DNA of 64,000 nucleotides from Sabulicella glaciei. Its GTDB lineage: Bacteria > Pseudomonadota > Alphaproteobacteria > Acetobacterales > Acetobacteraceae. Positions 48,169 through 56,681 of this stretch are shown here, piece by piece. The first letter of the stretch is position 1. Each line of letters starts with the position of its first letter. The stretch spans positions 62,001-126,000 of the forward strand of contig NZ_JAPFQI010000009.1 in assembly GCF_026183895.1 (NCBI RefSeq), in the 5' to 3' direction. The notes under the pieces are model-generated. The model did no database searches. It saw nothing but the letters and a program-made list of their open reading frames with translations, and had not been told where the DNA came from. A program made the position numbers and the translations under genes.

Positions 48169-49362
48169 ATGGCGTCCCTGCCGCTTCTGACCCGCCGCGC
48201 CACGCTCGGCACGGGCGCCGCCCTCCTCGCCACGCCGGCGCTCGCCCAGGGCGGCGCGCCGATCAAGGTGGGGCTCGTCGCCGTGCAGACCGGCCCGCAG
48301 GCCGCGCTCGGCACCCAGCTTCGCGACGGCTGGACGCTGGGGCTGCGCCAGCTGAATAACCAGCTCGGTGGTCGCCCGGTCGAGACGCTGGTGATCGACG
48401 ACGAGCTTCGCCCAGACGTCGCCGTCACCAAGGTGCGCGCGGCGCTGGAGCGCGACCGGGTGGATTTCGTGGTCGGCGTGGTGTTCTCCAACATCCTGCA
48501 GGCGATCATGCGGCCGGTGACGGAGGCGAATACCTTCCTCATCTCCACCAATGCCGGGCCGTCCACCTTCGCCGGGCGCGGCTGCAACCCGTATTTCTTC
48601 ACCACCTCCTACAACAACGACCAGGTCCATTCCGTGATGGGACAGGCGGCGCAGGACGAGGGCTATCGCCGCGTCTTCCTCATGACGCCGAACTACCAGG
48701 CCGGGCGCGACGCCATGGCCGGCTTCAAGTCGCGCTTCCGGGGCGAGGTGGTGGACGAGATCTACGTGCCGCTCAACCAGCTCGACTTCTCGGCGGAGCT
48801 GGCGCGCATCGCCTCAGCGCGGCCGGATGCGGTCTTCACCTTCATGCCGGGCGGGCTGGGCGTGAACTTGGTGCGGCAGTACCGGCAGGCGGGGCTGGCC
48901 AACATCCCCTTCCTGTCCACCTTCACCGTGGACGAGGCGACGCTGCCCGCGCAGGGCGAGGCGGCGCTGGGCTTCTTCGCCGGCGCCAACTGGGCGCCGA
49001 ACATGGACAACGAGCCGAACAAGCGCTTCGTGCGCGAGTTCGAGGCGGCGTTCAACTACGTCCCCGCCACCTATGCCGCACAGAGCTACGACGCGGCCAA
49101 CCTGCTCAACAGCGCGGTGCGGCGCGTGAACGGCAACCTGTCCGACAAGAACGCGCTGCGCCAGGCCATTGAGGCGGCGGATTTCCAGTCGGTGCGTGGC
49201 CCGTTCCGCTTCGGCACGAACCACTACCCGGTGCAGGATTTCTGGCTGTGCCGCGTGGCGCGCCGTCCGGACGGCAAGTTCCAGACCGAGACGGTGCGCC
49301 GCGTGCTGGAAGCCAACGTGGACCCCTGGGCGGGCGAGTGCCGGATGCCCGCGCGGCTCTGA
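48169..49362 (+). CDS. Branched-chain amino-acid-type ABC transporter substrate-binding protein
   Basis: A 397-residue periplasmic receptor of the LivJ/HAAT group. The N-terminus has a signal with a twin-Arg pattern (LTRRATLGTGAALLATPALA). The mature part begins PIKVGLVAVQTGPQAALG and has DDELRPDVAVTKVRAALERD, STNAGPSTFAGRGCNPYFF and SYDAANLL. The substrate need not be an amino acid; Roseomonas-type genomes have many such receptors for varied carboxylates. The ATG at 48169 is better than the TTG at 48139. It heads a complete livHMGF operon. Confidence 0.9.
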   Translation: MASLPLLTRRATLGTGAALLATPALAQGGAPIKVGLVAVQTGPQAALGTQLRDGWTLGLRQLNNQLGGRPVETLVIDDELRPDVAVTKVRAALERDRVDFVVGVVFSNILQAIMRPVTEANTFLISTNAGPSTFAGRGCNPYFFTTSYNNDQVHSVMGQAAQDEGYRRVFLMTPNYQAGRDAMAGFKSRFRGEVVDEIYVPLNQLDFSAELARIASARPDAVFTFMPGGLGVNLVRQYRQAGLANIPFLSTFTVDEATLPAQGEAALGFFAGANWAPNMDNEPNKRFVREFEAAFNYVPATYAAQSYDAANLLNSAVRRVNGNLSDKNALRQAIEAADFQSVRGPFRFGTNHYPVQDFWLCRVARRPDGKFQTETVRRVLEANVDPWAGECRMPARL

Positions 49363-49372
49363 CCGCCCGGGC

Positions 49373-50293
49373 ATGAACACGACGCTGCTGCTGGTGCAGG
49401 CCCTCAACGGCCTGCAATTCGGCGTCCTGCTGTTCCTGGTCGCAGCGGGGCTGACCCTGGTCTTCGGCGTCATGGACTTCATCAACCTCGCCCACGGCGT
49501 GCAGTACATGGTCGGCGCCTATCTGGGCGCGGCGCTGGCCGCGATGACCGGCTCCTTCTGGCTCGGGCTGCTGCTGGCGCTGCCGGCGGCGTTAGTCTTC
49601 GGGCTCCTGCTCGAATGGCTGGTGTTCCGGCACCTCTACGCGCGCGACCACCTGTCGCAGGTGCTGGCGACCTTTGGCGTCATCCTGTTCCTGAACGAAG
49701 GGGTGAAGGCGGTGTTCGGCGCCGCTCCGCTGCAGATGCCGGTGCCGGAGGCGCTGTCCGGCGGCGTGCCGATCATGGAGGGGCTGCTCTACCCCACCTA
49801 CCGCCTCGCCATCCTTGCGGCGGGGCTGCTTTCGGCCGGGCTGCTCTGGTTCCTCGTGGAGCGGACGCGCGCGGGAATGCTGGTGCGCGCGGGGGCCAGC
49901 AACGCGCCCATGCTGGGAGCGCTGGGCGTGGATGTGAACCGCCTCTTCATGCTGGTCTTCGGCTTCGGCGCCATGCTGGCCGGCTTCGCGGGCGTCATGG
50001 CCGCGCCCATCCTGTCGGTGGAGCCGGGGATGGGCGACAACCTCCTCATCCTCGCTTTCGTGGTAATCGTGATCGGTGGCATCGGCTCCGTGCGCGGCGC
50101 ATTCATCGCCGCGCTGCTGGTCGGGCTGGTGGAAACGATCGGTCGCGCCATGCTGCCGGACCTCATGCGCCTTATGCTTGACCCCTCGGCGGCGCGGCAG
50201 ACCGGCGCGGCCCTCGCCTCCATGCTGGTCTATGTGGTGATGGCGGTGATCCTGGCCGTGCGCCCCGCCGGCCTGTTCCCGGTTCGCCGATGA
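49373..50293 (+). CDS. livH: Branched-chain amino-acid ABC transporter permease, LivH type
   Basis: A 306-residue inner-membrane permease with about eight hydrophobic segments. Family marks are GLQFGVLLFLVAAGLTLVFGVMDFINLAHG near the N-terminus and GGIGSVRGAFIAALLVGLVET in the coupling region. It begins 10 bases after the receptor gene and overlaps livM by four bases (ATGA). Confidence 0.94.
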   Translation: MNTTLLLVQALNGLQFGVLLFLVAAGLTLVFGVMDFINLAHGVQYMVGAYLGAALAAMTGSFWLGLLLALPAALVFGLLLEWLVFRHLYARDHLSQVLATFGVILFLNEGVKAVFGAAPLQMPVPEALSGGVPIMEGLLYPTYRLAILAAGLLSAGLLWFLVERTRAGMLVRAGASNAPMLGALGVDVNRLFMLVFGFGAMLAGFAGVMAAPILSVEPGMGDNLLILAFVVIVIGGIGSVRGAFIAALLVGLVETIGRAMLPDLMRLMLDPSAARQTGAALASMLVYVVMAVILAVRPAGLFPVRR

Positions 50294-51213
50294 GGTGGCG
50301 CAACGCGGCGCTCCCGCTGCTGATCTTCGCCGCGCTGGCCCTGGCGCCCTTCGTGGGCTTCGGCCAAGGCCATTCGCTGACGCTGCTGGCGCGGGCGATG
50401 ATCTTCGGCATGGCTGCGATCTCGCTTTCGCTGCTGGTGGGGGGCGCAGGGCTGGTCAGCCTGGGCCATGCCGCGCTGCTGGGCGTCGGCGCCTATGCCG
50501 TGGTGGTGCTGGACCATGCGCGCGTGACGGAGGCGCTGGTCGTCATGCCCGTCGCCATCGGGGTCGCCGCGCTCTTCGCCCTGCTCACCGGGGCGGTGGC
50601 GATCCGCACCTCCGGCGTGCATTTCATCATGATCACCCTGGCCTTCGGGCAGATGGCCTTCTTTACCGCCTCGTCCCTCGCGATCTTTGGCGGCGACGAC
50701 GGCTACACCCTCTATGGCCGCCTGGAATTGGGCGGGTCGCGGCTGCTGGAGAACCGCCTCTTCTTCCACTTCGCCTGCCTCGCCCTGCTGGCCGGGACCT
50801 GGCTGCTGGTGGAGGCGCTGCTGCGCAGCCGGTTCGGCCGCGTGCTGCGCGCCGCGCGGGAGAACGAGACGCGCGCCCGTGCCGTCGGCTTCGCGCCCTA
50901 TCCCTTCCGCCTCGCCGCCTATGTCATAGCCGGCGCCATCGCCGGGCTGGCTGGCGTGATGCTGGCCAACTCGGCAGAGTTCGTGGCGCCCGCCTATCTC
51001 ACCTGGCAGCGCTCGGGCGACCTCCTGTTCATGGTGATCCTGGGCGGGCTGGCCGGGCCGCATGGCGCGCTGATGGGCGCGCTCGCCTTTGTCCTGATCG
51101 AGGAGTGGCTGTCCCACCTGACGGAGCATTGGCGTCTGATCTTCGGCCCGCTCCTCATCCTGTGCGTGTTCTTCATGCGCGACGGCATCGCAGGGCTGCT
51201 GCGCCGTGGCTGA
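50290..51213 (+). CDS. livM: Branched-chain amino-acid ABC transporter permease, LivM type
   Basis: A 307-residue permease that pairs with LivH. It has GLVSLGHAALLGVGAYAVVVL near the start, the loop VLRAARENETRARAVGFAPYPFRLAAYV facing the ATPase, and GGLAGPHGALMGALAFVLIEE. It overlaps livH by four bases and livG by eight. Confidence 0.94.
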   Translation: MRWRNAALPLLIFAALALAPFVGFGQGHSLTLLARAMIFGMAAISLSLLVGGAGLVSLGHAALLGVGAYAVVVLDHARVTEALVVMPVAIGVAALFALLTGAVAIRTSGVHFIMITLAFGQMAFFTASSLAIFGGDDGYTLYGRLELGGSRLLENRLFFHFACLALLAGTWLLVEALLRSRFGRVLRAARENETRARAVGFAPYPFRLAAYVIAGAIAGLAGVMLANSAEFVAPAYLTWQRSGDLLFMVILGGLAGPHGALMGALAFVLIEEWLSHLTEHWRLIFGPLLILCVFFMRDGIAGLLRRG

Positions 51214-51958
51214 ATCGCTGCTGGAGCTTCGGTCGCTGCGCAAATCCTTCGGCGGGCTCGCGGTCACGCGCGACGTGTCGCTTTCCCTCTCGACCGGGGA
51301 GATCCACGCGCTGATCGGCCCCAACGGAGCCGGCAAGACCACGCTGGTCCACCAGGTCAGCGGCACGCTGCGCCCCGATTCCGGGCAGGTCCGCTTCGAG
51401 GGCGAGGACGTGACGCGGCTGGGCCTTGCCGCCCGGGCGCGGCGTGGCCTCGCGCGCTCCTTCCAGATCACCTGCATCATCCCCGGCTTTTCCGCGCTGG
51501 AGAACGTGGCCCTGGCGGTGCAGGCGCGCGCCGGTTCCTCCTTCCGCTTCTTCCGGCCCGCCGGGCGCGAGGCGGCACTGAACGGCGAGGCGATGGAGGC
51601 GCTGCGCGAGGTCGGGCTGCATGGCCGCGCCGATCTGCCGGCCGGCGCCCTGTCGCATGGCGAGAAGCGGCAGCTGGAACTGGCCATCGCCCTCGCCATG
51701 CGCCCGCGCGCCCTGTTGCTCGACGAACCCCTGGCCGGAACCGGGCCAGAGGAGGCGGAGCGGCTGATCCGCATCCTGTCCGCGCTGAAGCCGCGCTACG
51801 GCATCCTGCTGATCGAGCACGACATGCCGGCTGTCTTCGCCCTGGCCGACCGCATCTCCGTCCTCGCCGAGGGGCGCGTGATCGCCAGCGGCATTCCGGC
51901 CGAGATTCGTGCCGACGCGGCGGTGCGCGCCGCCTATCTGGGCGAGGAGGAGGGCTGA
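51206..51958 (+). CDS. livG: Branched-chain amino-acid ABC transporter ATP-binding protein, LivG type
   Basis: A 250-residue ABC ATPase. Walker A is GPNGAGKTTLV (residues 35-45), the Q-loop region and LARSFQITCIIPGFSALENV follow, the signature region is LSHGEKRQLELAIAL, and Walker B is ALLLDEPLAG. The C-terminal YLGEEEG is typical of LivG. It overlaps livM by eight bases and livF by one. Confidence 0.94.
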   Translation: MAESLLELRSLRKSFGGLAVTRDVSLSLSTGEIHALIGPNGAGKTTLVHQVSGTLRPDSGQVRFEGEDVTRLGLAARARRGLARSFQITCIIPGFSALENVALAVQARAGSSFRFFRPAGREAALNGEAMEALREVGLHGRADLPAGALSHGEKRQLELAIALAMRPRALLLDEPLAGTGPEEAERLIRILSALKPRYGILLIEHDMPAVFALADRISVLAEGRVIASGIPAEIRADAAVRAAYLGEEEG

Positions 51959-52659
51959 TGCTGGAGGTGGAGGGCCTCGCCGCCAGCTACGGCCCCGCGC
52001 GCATCCTGCACGACGTGGCCTTCACCGTGGGCGCGGGCGAGGTGGTGACGCTGCTGGGCCGCAACGGCATGGGCAAGACCAGTACGGTGCGCGCCGTCAT
52101 GGGGCTGCTGCCCGCCCTGGGCGGACGTGCGACGGAGGGGCGCATCCGCTTCGACGGGGCAGATCTGCTCGGCCTGCCGGCGCACGCGGTGGCGCGCAAG
52201 GGGCTGGGGCTGGTGCCCGAGGGGCGGCAGGTCTTCCCCACCCTGACCGTGCGCGAGAACCTGGTGGCGACCGCGCGGCCGGGACGCTGGGACCTCGCCT
52301 CCGTCCACGCGCTGTTTCCCCGCCTGCGCGAGCGCGAGGCCAATATGGGCCGCGACCTGTCAGGCGGCGAGCAGCAGATGCTCGCCATCGGCCGCGCGCT
52401 GATGACCAACCCGCGCCTCCTCGTCCTCGACGAGGCGACGGAGGGTCTGGCGCCGCTGATCCGTGCGGAGATCTGGGCGGTGCTGGCGCGGCTGAAAGGG
52501 GAAGGGCAGTCCATCCTCCTGATCGACAAGAACCTCGTCCAGGTGCTGCGTCTCGCCGACCGGCATGTCATCATCGAGCGCGGGCGCACGGTCTGGAGCG
52601 GCGACAGCGCGGCGTTGGAAGCGGCGCCCGGGCTGCGCGAGCAGTATCTGCACGTCTGA
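51958..52659 (+). CDS. livF: Branched-chain amino-acid ABC transporter ATP-binding protein, LivF type
   Basis: A 233-residue ABC ATPase, partner of LivG. Walker A is GRNGMGKTSTV, the signature is LSGGEQQMLAIGRAL, and Walker B is LLVLDEATEGLAP, with GLGLVPEGRQVFPTLTVREN as the typical LivF segment. It starts on the last base of the livG stop and is followed after 18 bases by the cupin gene. Confidence 0.95.
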   Translation: MLEVEGLAASYGPARILHDVAFTVGAGEVVTLLGRNGMGKTSTVRAVMGLLPALGGRATEGRIRFDGADLLGLPAHAVARKGLGLVPEGRQVFPTLTVRENLVATARPGRWDLASVHALFPRLREREANMGRDLSGGEQQMLAIGRALMTNPRLLVLDEATEGLAPLIRAEIWAVLARLKGEGQSILLIDKNLVQVLRLADRHVIIERGRTVWSGDSAALEAAPGLREQYLHV

Positions 52660-52677
52660 GAAAAGGGAGAGAAAATC

Positions 52678-53118
52678 ATGATGATGACACCGGGAATCAC
52701 CCCCGCGGGTGAGGGTGACGGGGGCGTGGTCTGGAACATCCTGGGACAGACCTACAAGCCGAAGCAGCTTTCCGAGGCCTGCTTCACCTTCGAGACGCTG
52801 TTTCCCGACGGCACCTTCGTGCCCCCGCACATCCACACCACGCAGGACGAGTTCATCTACCTGCTGGAGGGGAAGTTCGAGTTCCTGCTGGACGGGCAGA
52901 CCGTGCACGCGAAGCCGGGCGACCTGATCCGCCTGCCGATGGGCATGCCGCACGGCATCTTCAACAAGAGCGGCGCCGACGTGAAGGCGCTGTTCTATGT
53001 CAGCCCCTCGCGCAAGCTCTACGAGCTGTTCTCGCGCATCCACAACCTGTCCGACCCGAACGAGGTGGTCCGCATCTCCGCCGAGTGCGAGGTGGAGTTC
53101 CTGCCGCCGCCGGGCTGA
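52678..53118 (+). CDS. Cupin domain-containing protein
   Basis: A 146-residue small beta-barrel protein. The first cupin motif is PPHIHTTQDEFIYLLEGKFEFLLDG, with His/His/Glu metal ligands, and the second is PGDLIRLPMGMPHGIFNKSG with its His. The function is not known; a role on the compound imported by the Liv system is suggested by its position as the last gene of that operon. Three Met codons open the gene; the AGGGAGA ribosome site fits the first. Confidence 0.87.
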   Translation: MMMTPGITPAGEGDGGVVWNILGQTYKPKQLSEACFTFETLFPDGTFVPPHIHTTQDEFIYLLEGKFEFLLDGQTVHAKPGDLIRLPMGMPHGIFNKSGADVKALFYVSPSRKLYELFSRIHNLSDPNEVVRISAECEVEFLPPPG

Positions 53119-53193
53119 GCGCGCACGCATGGCGCCACCCTGCCATGCGCGCGGGCGGCGTCCTTCCGGGGCGGGGCAGGGGTATCACGGGGC

Positions 53194-54360
53194 ATGGCGC
53201 GCTTTGCTCTCCTCCTCGGCCTACTGGCGGCGTTCGGGCCGCTTTCCATCGACATGTACCTGCCGGCCCTGCCCGCCATCGGCGTGGAGCTGGGCGGGGG
53301 CATAGCCGGGGCGCAGCTCACCCTTGCGGCTTTCTTCGCCGGTATGGCGGCGGGGCAGCTCCTGCACGGGCCGCTGGCCGACCGGTTCGGCCGGCGGCCG
53401 CCGCTCTTCGCCGGGCTTGTCGGCTTCATCCTGGCTTCGCTGGGCTGCGCGCTAGCGCCGGACAACGGCGCGCTGACCGCGGCGCGCTTCCTCCAGGCCT
53501 TCGCGGGCTGCGCCGGCATGGTGATCTCCCGCGCCGTGGTGCGCGACCTGTCGGACCGCATGGACCCGGTGCGGATGATGGGCCGGCTGATGCTGGTGAT
53601 GGGCGTCGCGCCCATCCTGGCACCGCTGCTCGGCGGCTGGGTGCAGGCGGCGCTGGGCTGGCGCGCCATCTTCTTCTTTCTCGCCGGCGTGGGTGCGCTG
53701 GCGCTGGTTCTCTGCGCGCTCTTTCTGCCGGAGACGCTGCCAGGGGCGCAGCGGCGCGCGGAGGGCGTGGCGGGGGCGCTGCGCAGCTACGGGCGTCTCC
53801 TGCGCGACAGGCGCTTCCAGGCGGCCGCGCTTCCGGGCGCCCTCGCGATCATGGGGATGTTCGCCTACATCGCCGGCTCACCCTTCGTGTTCATCGAACT
53901 GCACGGCGTGCCCGCCGAGCGTTATGGCCTGCTGTTTGGCGGCGCGGCGGCCGGGATCATCGGCGCCTCGCAGCTTGCTGGGCGCCTGGCCGCGCTGTGG
54001 GGCAGGGAGGCGCTGATGACGCGCGCGCTCGGCGTGCTCGCGGTCGTGGCGCTGCTGCTGCTGGCAGCGACGGCGCTGGGGGGCGCGCTGCCGCTGATCT
54101 ACGCGCCGGTCTGGCTCTATGTCGCGCTGATGGGGCTGGTGCTCCCCATGGCCGGGGTGCTGTCCATCCAGCCCTTCCCGCAGATGGCCGGCACCGCCTC
54201 GGCCCTCATGGGCACGATGCAATTCGCTCTGGGGGCGGTGGCTGGCACCGCCATCTCCGCCCTGCATGACGGGACGGGCTTTCCCATGGCTGGGATGATC
54301 GCGCTGGCCGCTGTTCTGGCCTTGCTCGCGCGCCTTGCCTTGCGGCCGCGCGAGGCATGA
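53194..54360 (+). CDS. Bcr/CflA family multidrug efflux transporter
   Basis: A 388-residue major-facilitator transporter with twelve hydrophobic segments. It has the family start GPLSIDMYLPALPAIGVEL, GQLLHGPLADRFGRRPPLF, and ARFLQAFAGCAGMVISRAVVRDLSDR, all matching drug exporters of the Bcr/CflA type (bicyclomycin, sulfonamide or chloramphenicol). Actual drugs exported cannot be told from sequence. It is followed by tRNA-Val. Confidence 0.92.
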   Translation: MARFALLLGLLAAFGPLSIDMYLPALPAIGVELGGGIAGAQLTLAAFFAGMAAGQLLHGPLADRFGRRPPLFAGLVGFILASLGCALAPDNGALTAARFLQAFAGCAGMVISRAVVRDLSDRMDPVRMMGRLMLVMGVAPILAPLLGGWVQAALGWRAIFFFLAGVGALALVLCALFLPETLPGAQRRAEGVAGALRSYGRLLRDRRFQAAALPGALAIMGMFAYIAGSPFVFIELHGVPAERYGLLFGGAAAGIIGASQLAGRLAALWGREALMTRALGVLAVVALLLLAATALGGALPLIYAPVWLYVALMGLVLPMAGVLSIQPFPQMAGTASALMGTMQFALGAVAGTAISALHDGTGFPMAGMIALAAVLALLARLALRPREA

Positions 54361-54406
54361 GGGCGGGTTGCGCTGTTTGGGAGATGCGGCTAAACGGCGC
54401 TCTCCC

Positions 54407-54481
<75 letters not shown>

Positions 54482-54756
54482 TGAATTCCTTGAAAATCAG
54501 GCGCTTCTGGCCACCGCGGAGTTCGCGCAGGTTCGCTTTGGCCTGCGAAAGTTCGCGGAATCGCGGAGATATCCGTGCAGTAAACGTGCAGAATGTTTTT
54601 TGTTTGTTCTAGTTTGGGCTTCGTTCGCTGCCACGGCAGCCCAGAGCCAGACCGCGAGTTCTACGCCGACGGCCAAGCTCTGGAGTGGTTGCGCGACGCA
54701 GCACTCTATGTCTCGCTCCTTGAGCGCTCTAAAAAAAGAGAGGACTGCTAGGATAC
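54482..54756 (+). other. Gap after tRNA-Val, no convincing gene
   Basis: This stretch holds imperfect inverted copies around GTTCGCG near 54521-54570 and two GTGCAG copies at about 54573-54596. A 103-codon frame at 54600-54911 overlaps the next gene, is low in complexity and lacks a good ribosome site, so it was not accepted. No integrase gene is here, and no second copy of the tRNA 3' end was found by eye further on. Confidence 0.6.
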
Positions 54757-55611
54757 TTGTTCTACCCGTCGCCTCAGCGTCGTATAGCCGAGGCGAGAAA
54801 AGGTCACACAGTACTCCAAGTTGCCGCCTCTTGGAAGGTATTTTGGATACTTGCGGTCTTCACCGCGTTCTTGCAGCTAGTTTACTTGGAAAATTCATTG
54901 TCCGATTTTGAAGGGCTTTACATAACTGCCTCTTCCGCCGTTGCTGCAACATTTTTCTTAATGGAAGTATTTCGTGCGCCCTTGCTGAAGGCTTCGCCTA
55001 ACTCCTTTGTGATAAGATCTACTAATCTTTTAGTTTCCGGGCGTGCGCTGAAAGTTCTTTTCCTCCTTGCCGGACTGATGTGTGTTCTTTACTTAAGTAT
55101 TGAATGGGCGGGAGAATGGTCGATTGTGATTTCTGCAATGGGGAGTGCCGTCGTTTATTTTGCGTTTCGTGCTATTTGGCCGGCGCCCGCAATTGAGTAT
55201 CAGAAGATTACAGTAGAGCCAGCCACAGCGCTCGCAGATATCCCAGCGGTGGCAGTACCAGATCTGAAATTACATCCTGCCCCAAGAAACTCAGATCCTG
55301 AGCGCGGCACCAACACCGCGTCGTTGGATCTGTCGCGCGGTGCTAAAAATCAACATCAGGCATCATCTGATCCAATAAACATGACCGTATCTGCCCAGCC
55401 GCCACAAAGGCCCAGCGTATTTCGGAAGGCTTTCAAATCGACGTTAATTGCGGCCGTCGTTTGCTTTGTTTGGAGCCTGTTTAATCCCGATCCTTATCTT
55501 GACCCACTGGGGCAAAAAATTGTGCCTCTCATTTCAACACTTGTGACGGCATTTATATTTTTCTTTATTGCTTTGGTGTTTCACGGTGTAATCCAATCTA
55601 AAGCCCGCTAG
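54757..55611 (+). CDS. Hypothetical membrane protein in low-G+C accessory DNA (TTG start)
   Basis: A 284-residue protein with no recognised family. Four hydrophobic helices lie at about residues 28-46, 54-72, 96-118 and 121-140. A hydrophilic loop of about 85 residues (Pro, Asn, Ser rich) follows. Two more helices are at about 231-247 and 259-280, for a total of six. The start is a TTG after AGAGGA; an upstream start is not excluded. Base and codon use are visibly poorer in G+C than all neighbours (many AAT, TTT, ATT, AGA codons), which points to horizontal transfer. Confidence 0.6.
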   Translation: MFYPSPQRRIAEARKGHTVLQVAASWKVFWILAVFTAFLQLVYLENSLSDFEGLYITASSAVAATFFLMEVFRAPLLKASPNSFVIRSTNLLVSGRALKVLFLLAGLMCVLYLSIEWAGEWSIVISAMGSAVVYFAFRAIWPAPAIEYQKITVEPATALADIPAVAVPDLKLHPAPRNSDPERGTNTASLDLSRGAKNQHQASSDPINMTVSAQPPQRPSVFRKAFKSTLIAAVVCFVWSLFNPDPYLDPLGQKIVPLISTLVTAFIFFFIALVFHGVIQSKAR

Positions 55612-55762
55612 AGCTTAAAACCCGGACTGTTTGATCTTGTGCCAAGCTTTGACTCGGAGTCCAGAGAAGTCCCCGGGCGGAGGGCGAACTCTGGTTCGGG
55701 TTCTACAAGTGTCCTTGGGCTGGTTGAGCTTGTTTGGCGAAGGCTGCCGAGGTCAAGTTTCC

Positions 55763-55951
55763 TTACACCGATTGCGGTTGCTCCTCGTTCTGGTGCCGCC
55801 TCCATTCCGCAATGCGCTGCTGGGTGTCGGCGAACCATGAGAACCACAAGGCGTCCAGGGACTCGGCCGACAGTCGAACATTGAGCGCCTCAATAATCGC
55901 TTTTTTCCTTGGCTTTCCAAGGCCAGAGAAGTCGATTGAGACACCGTACCC
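55763..55951 (-). pseudogene. C-terminal remnant of an unknown gene
   Basis: About 62 codons on the minus strand read as an ordinary protein end: IGYGVSIDFSGLGKPRKKAI, LSAESLDALWFSWFADTQQ, IAEWRRHQNEEQ, then a stop at 55763. The frame continues upstream only into DNA that is antisense to the methyltransferase remnant and no longer looks protein-like. The true gene is therefore cut at about 55950, exactly where the methyltransferase reading begins. The family is not known. Confidence 0.5.
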
Positions 55952-56454
55952 AATGGCAGCCTGGATGCTGTCACCTGCTCCTTTGGCCTCATGCACATGG
56001 AACGACCCGAACGGGTGCTGGCCGAGATCGCGCGCGTGCTCCGGCCCGGCACCGGCCGCTTCGCCATGACGGCCTGGGCCCCCGAGGGCGATCTCTTCAC
56101 GCTGGTCGGACAGGCGGTCCAGGCCCATGCCAACATGGCGGTGCCGCTGCCAGCTGCCCCATCCTTCTTCCGCTCGCTGACAAGGACACGTGCCGGTCCT
56201 CCCTCCGCGCAGCTGGCTTCGCGGAGGTCGACTTCCAAAGCATCCCGCTGATCTGGACCGGCAGCGGGCCGGAGTCGGTGCTGGACCTCCTCTACCGGGG
56301 CACCGTGCGCACGCCCATGCTGATCGAGGCGCAAGCGCCCGCGGCGGGGGCCGCCATCGAGCAGGCCATCATCCGAGGTGCCGAGCGCTACATGGGCGGT
56401 AGCGGGGTCGTGCTGCAATGGCTGGTCCTGCTCACCGTGGCCCGCCGGGATTGA
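55952..56454 (+). pseudogene. Class I SAM-dependent methyltransferase, truncated and frameshifted
   Basis: The first frame (55952-56180) reads NGSLDAVTCSFGLMHMERPERVLAEI and RVLRPGTGRFAMTAWAP, motifs of the post-I region of a UbiE-like methyltransferase. A switch of frame near 56170-56180 continues with ADKDTCRSSLRAAGFAEVDF and the rest of the domain to a stop at 56452. A single deleted base in the SFFR-to-ADKD stretch explains it. The N-terminal SAM-binding motif I is missing because the gene is cut at about 55950. It is not functional as it stands. Confidence 0.75.
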
Positions 56455-56474
56455 GGAAGCGAGGAGGATCGATC

Positions 56475-56681
56475 ATGACTGAATCCCGGGCCGAGGAGCT
56501 TCGCCACCTCGCGCGCAGGGTCCTGGGCCGCGACCTTTCGGCCGAAGAGGCGCTGCAGGCGGAACCCCGCCTGATGATCCTGGCGCAAACCATCGAGCGG
56601 CTGGAGGCCTGGCAGGCCGAACTCGGCGACACGCCGCCCGCCACCACCTTCCACCTGCCGGGGGAGCCGTCCGATGGATAA
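56475..56681 (+). CDS. Small GatC/AtzG-like protein preceding the amidase
   Basis: A 68-residue helical protein with a GAGGAGG ribosome site just upstream of the ATG. The pattern of a small helical protein (RLMILAQTIERLEAWQAEL, then ATTFHLP) directly before an amidase gene resembles DUF4089/AtzG, a GatC-like partner that stabilises AtzE-type amidases. The match is tentative because the sequence is short. It overlaps the amidase by eight bases. Confidence 0.6.
   Translation: MTESRAEELRHLARRVLGRDLSAEEALQAEPRLMILAQTIERLEAWQAELGDTPPATTFHLPGEPSDG

Noticed and set aside
54600-54911. A 103-codon plus-strand frame near tRNA-Val
   Set aside because: It overlaps the better six-helix membrane gene in another frame, has no ribosome site and is low in complexity.
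55763-56128. A 121-codon minus-strand gene
   Set aside because: Only the C-terminal half looks like protein. The N-terminal half is antisense to the methyltransferase remnant, so it is listed as a remnant ending at about 55950.
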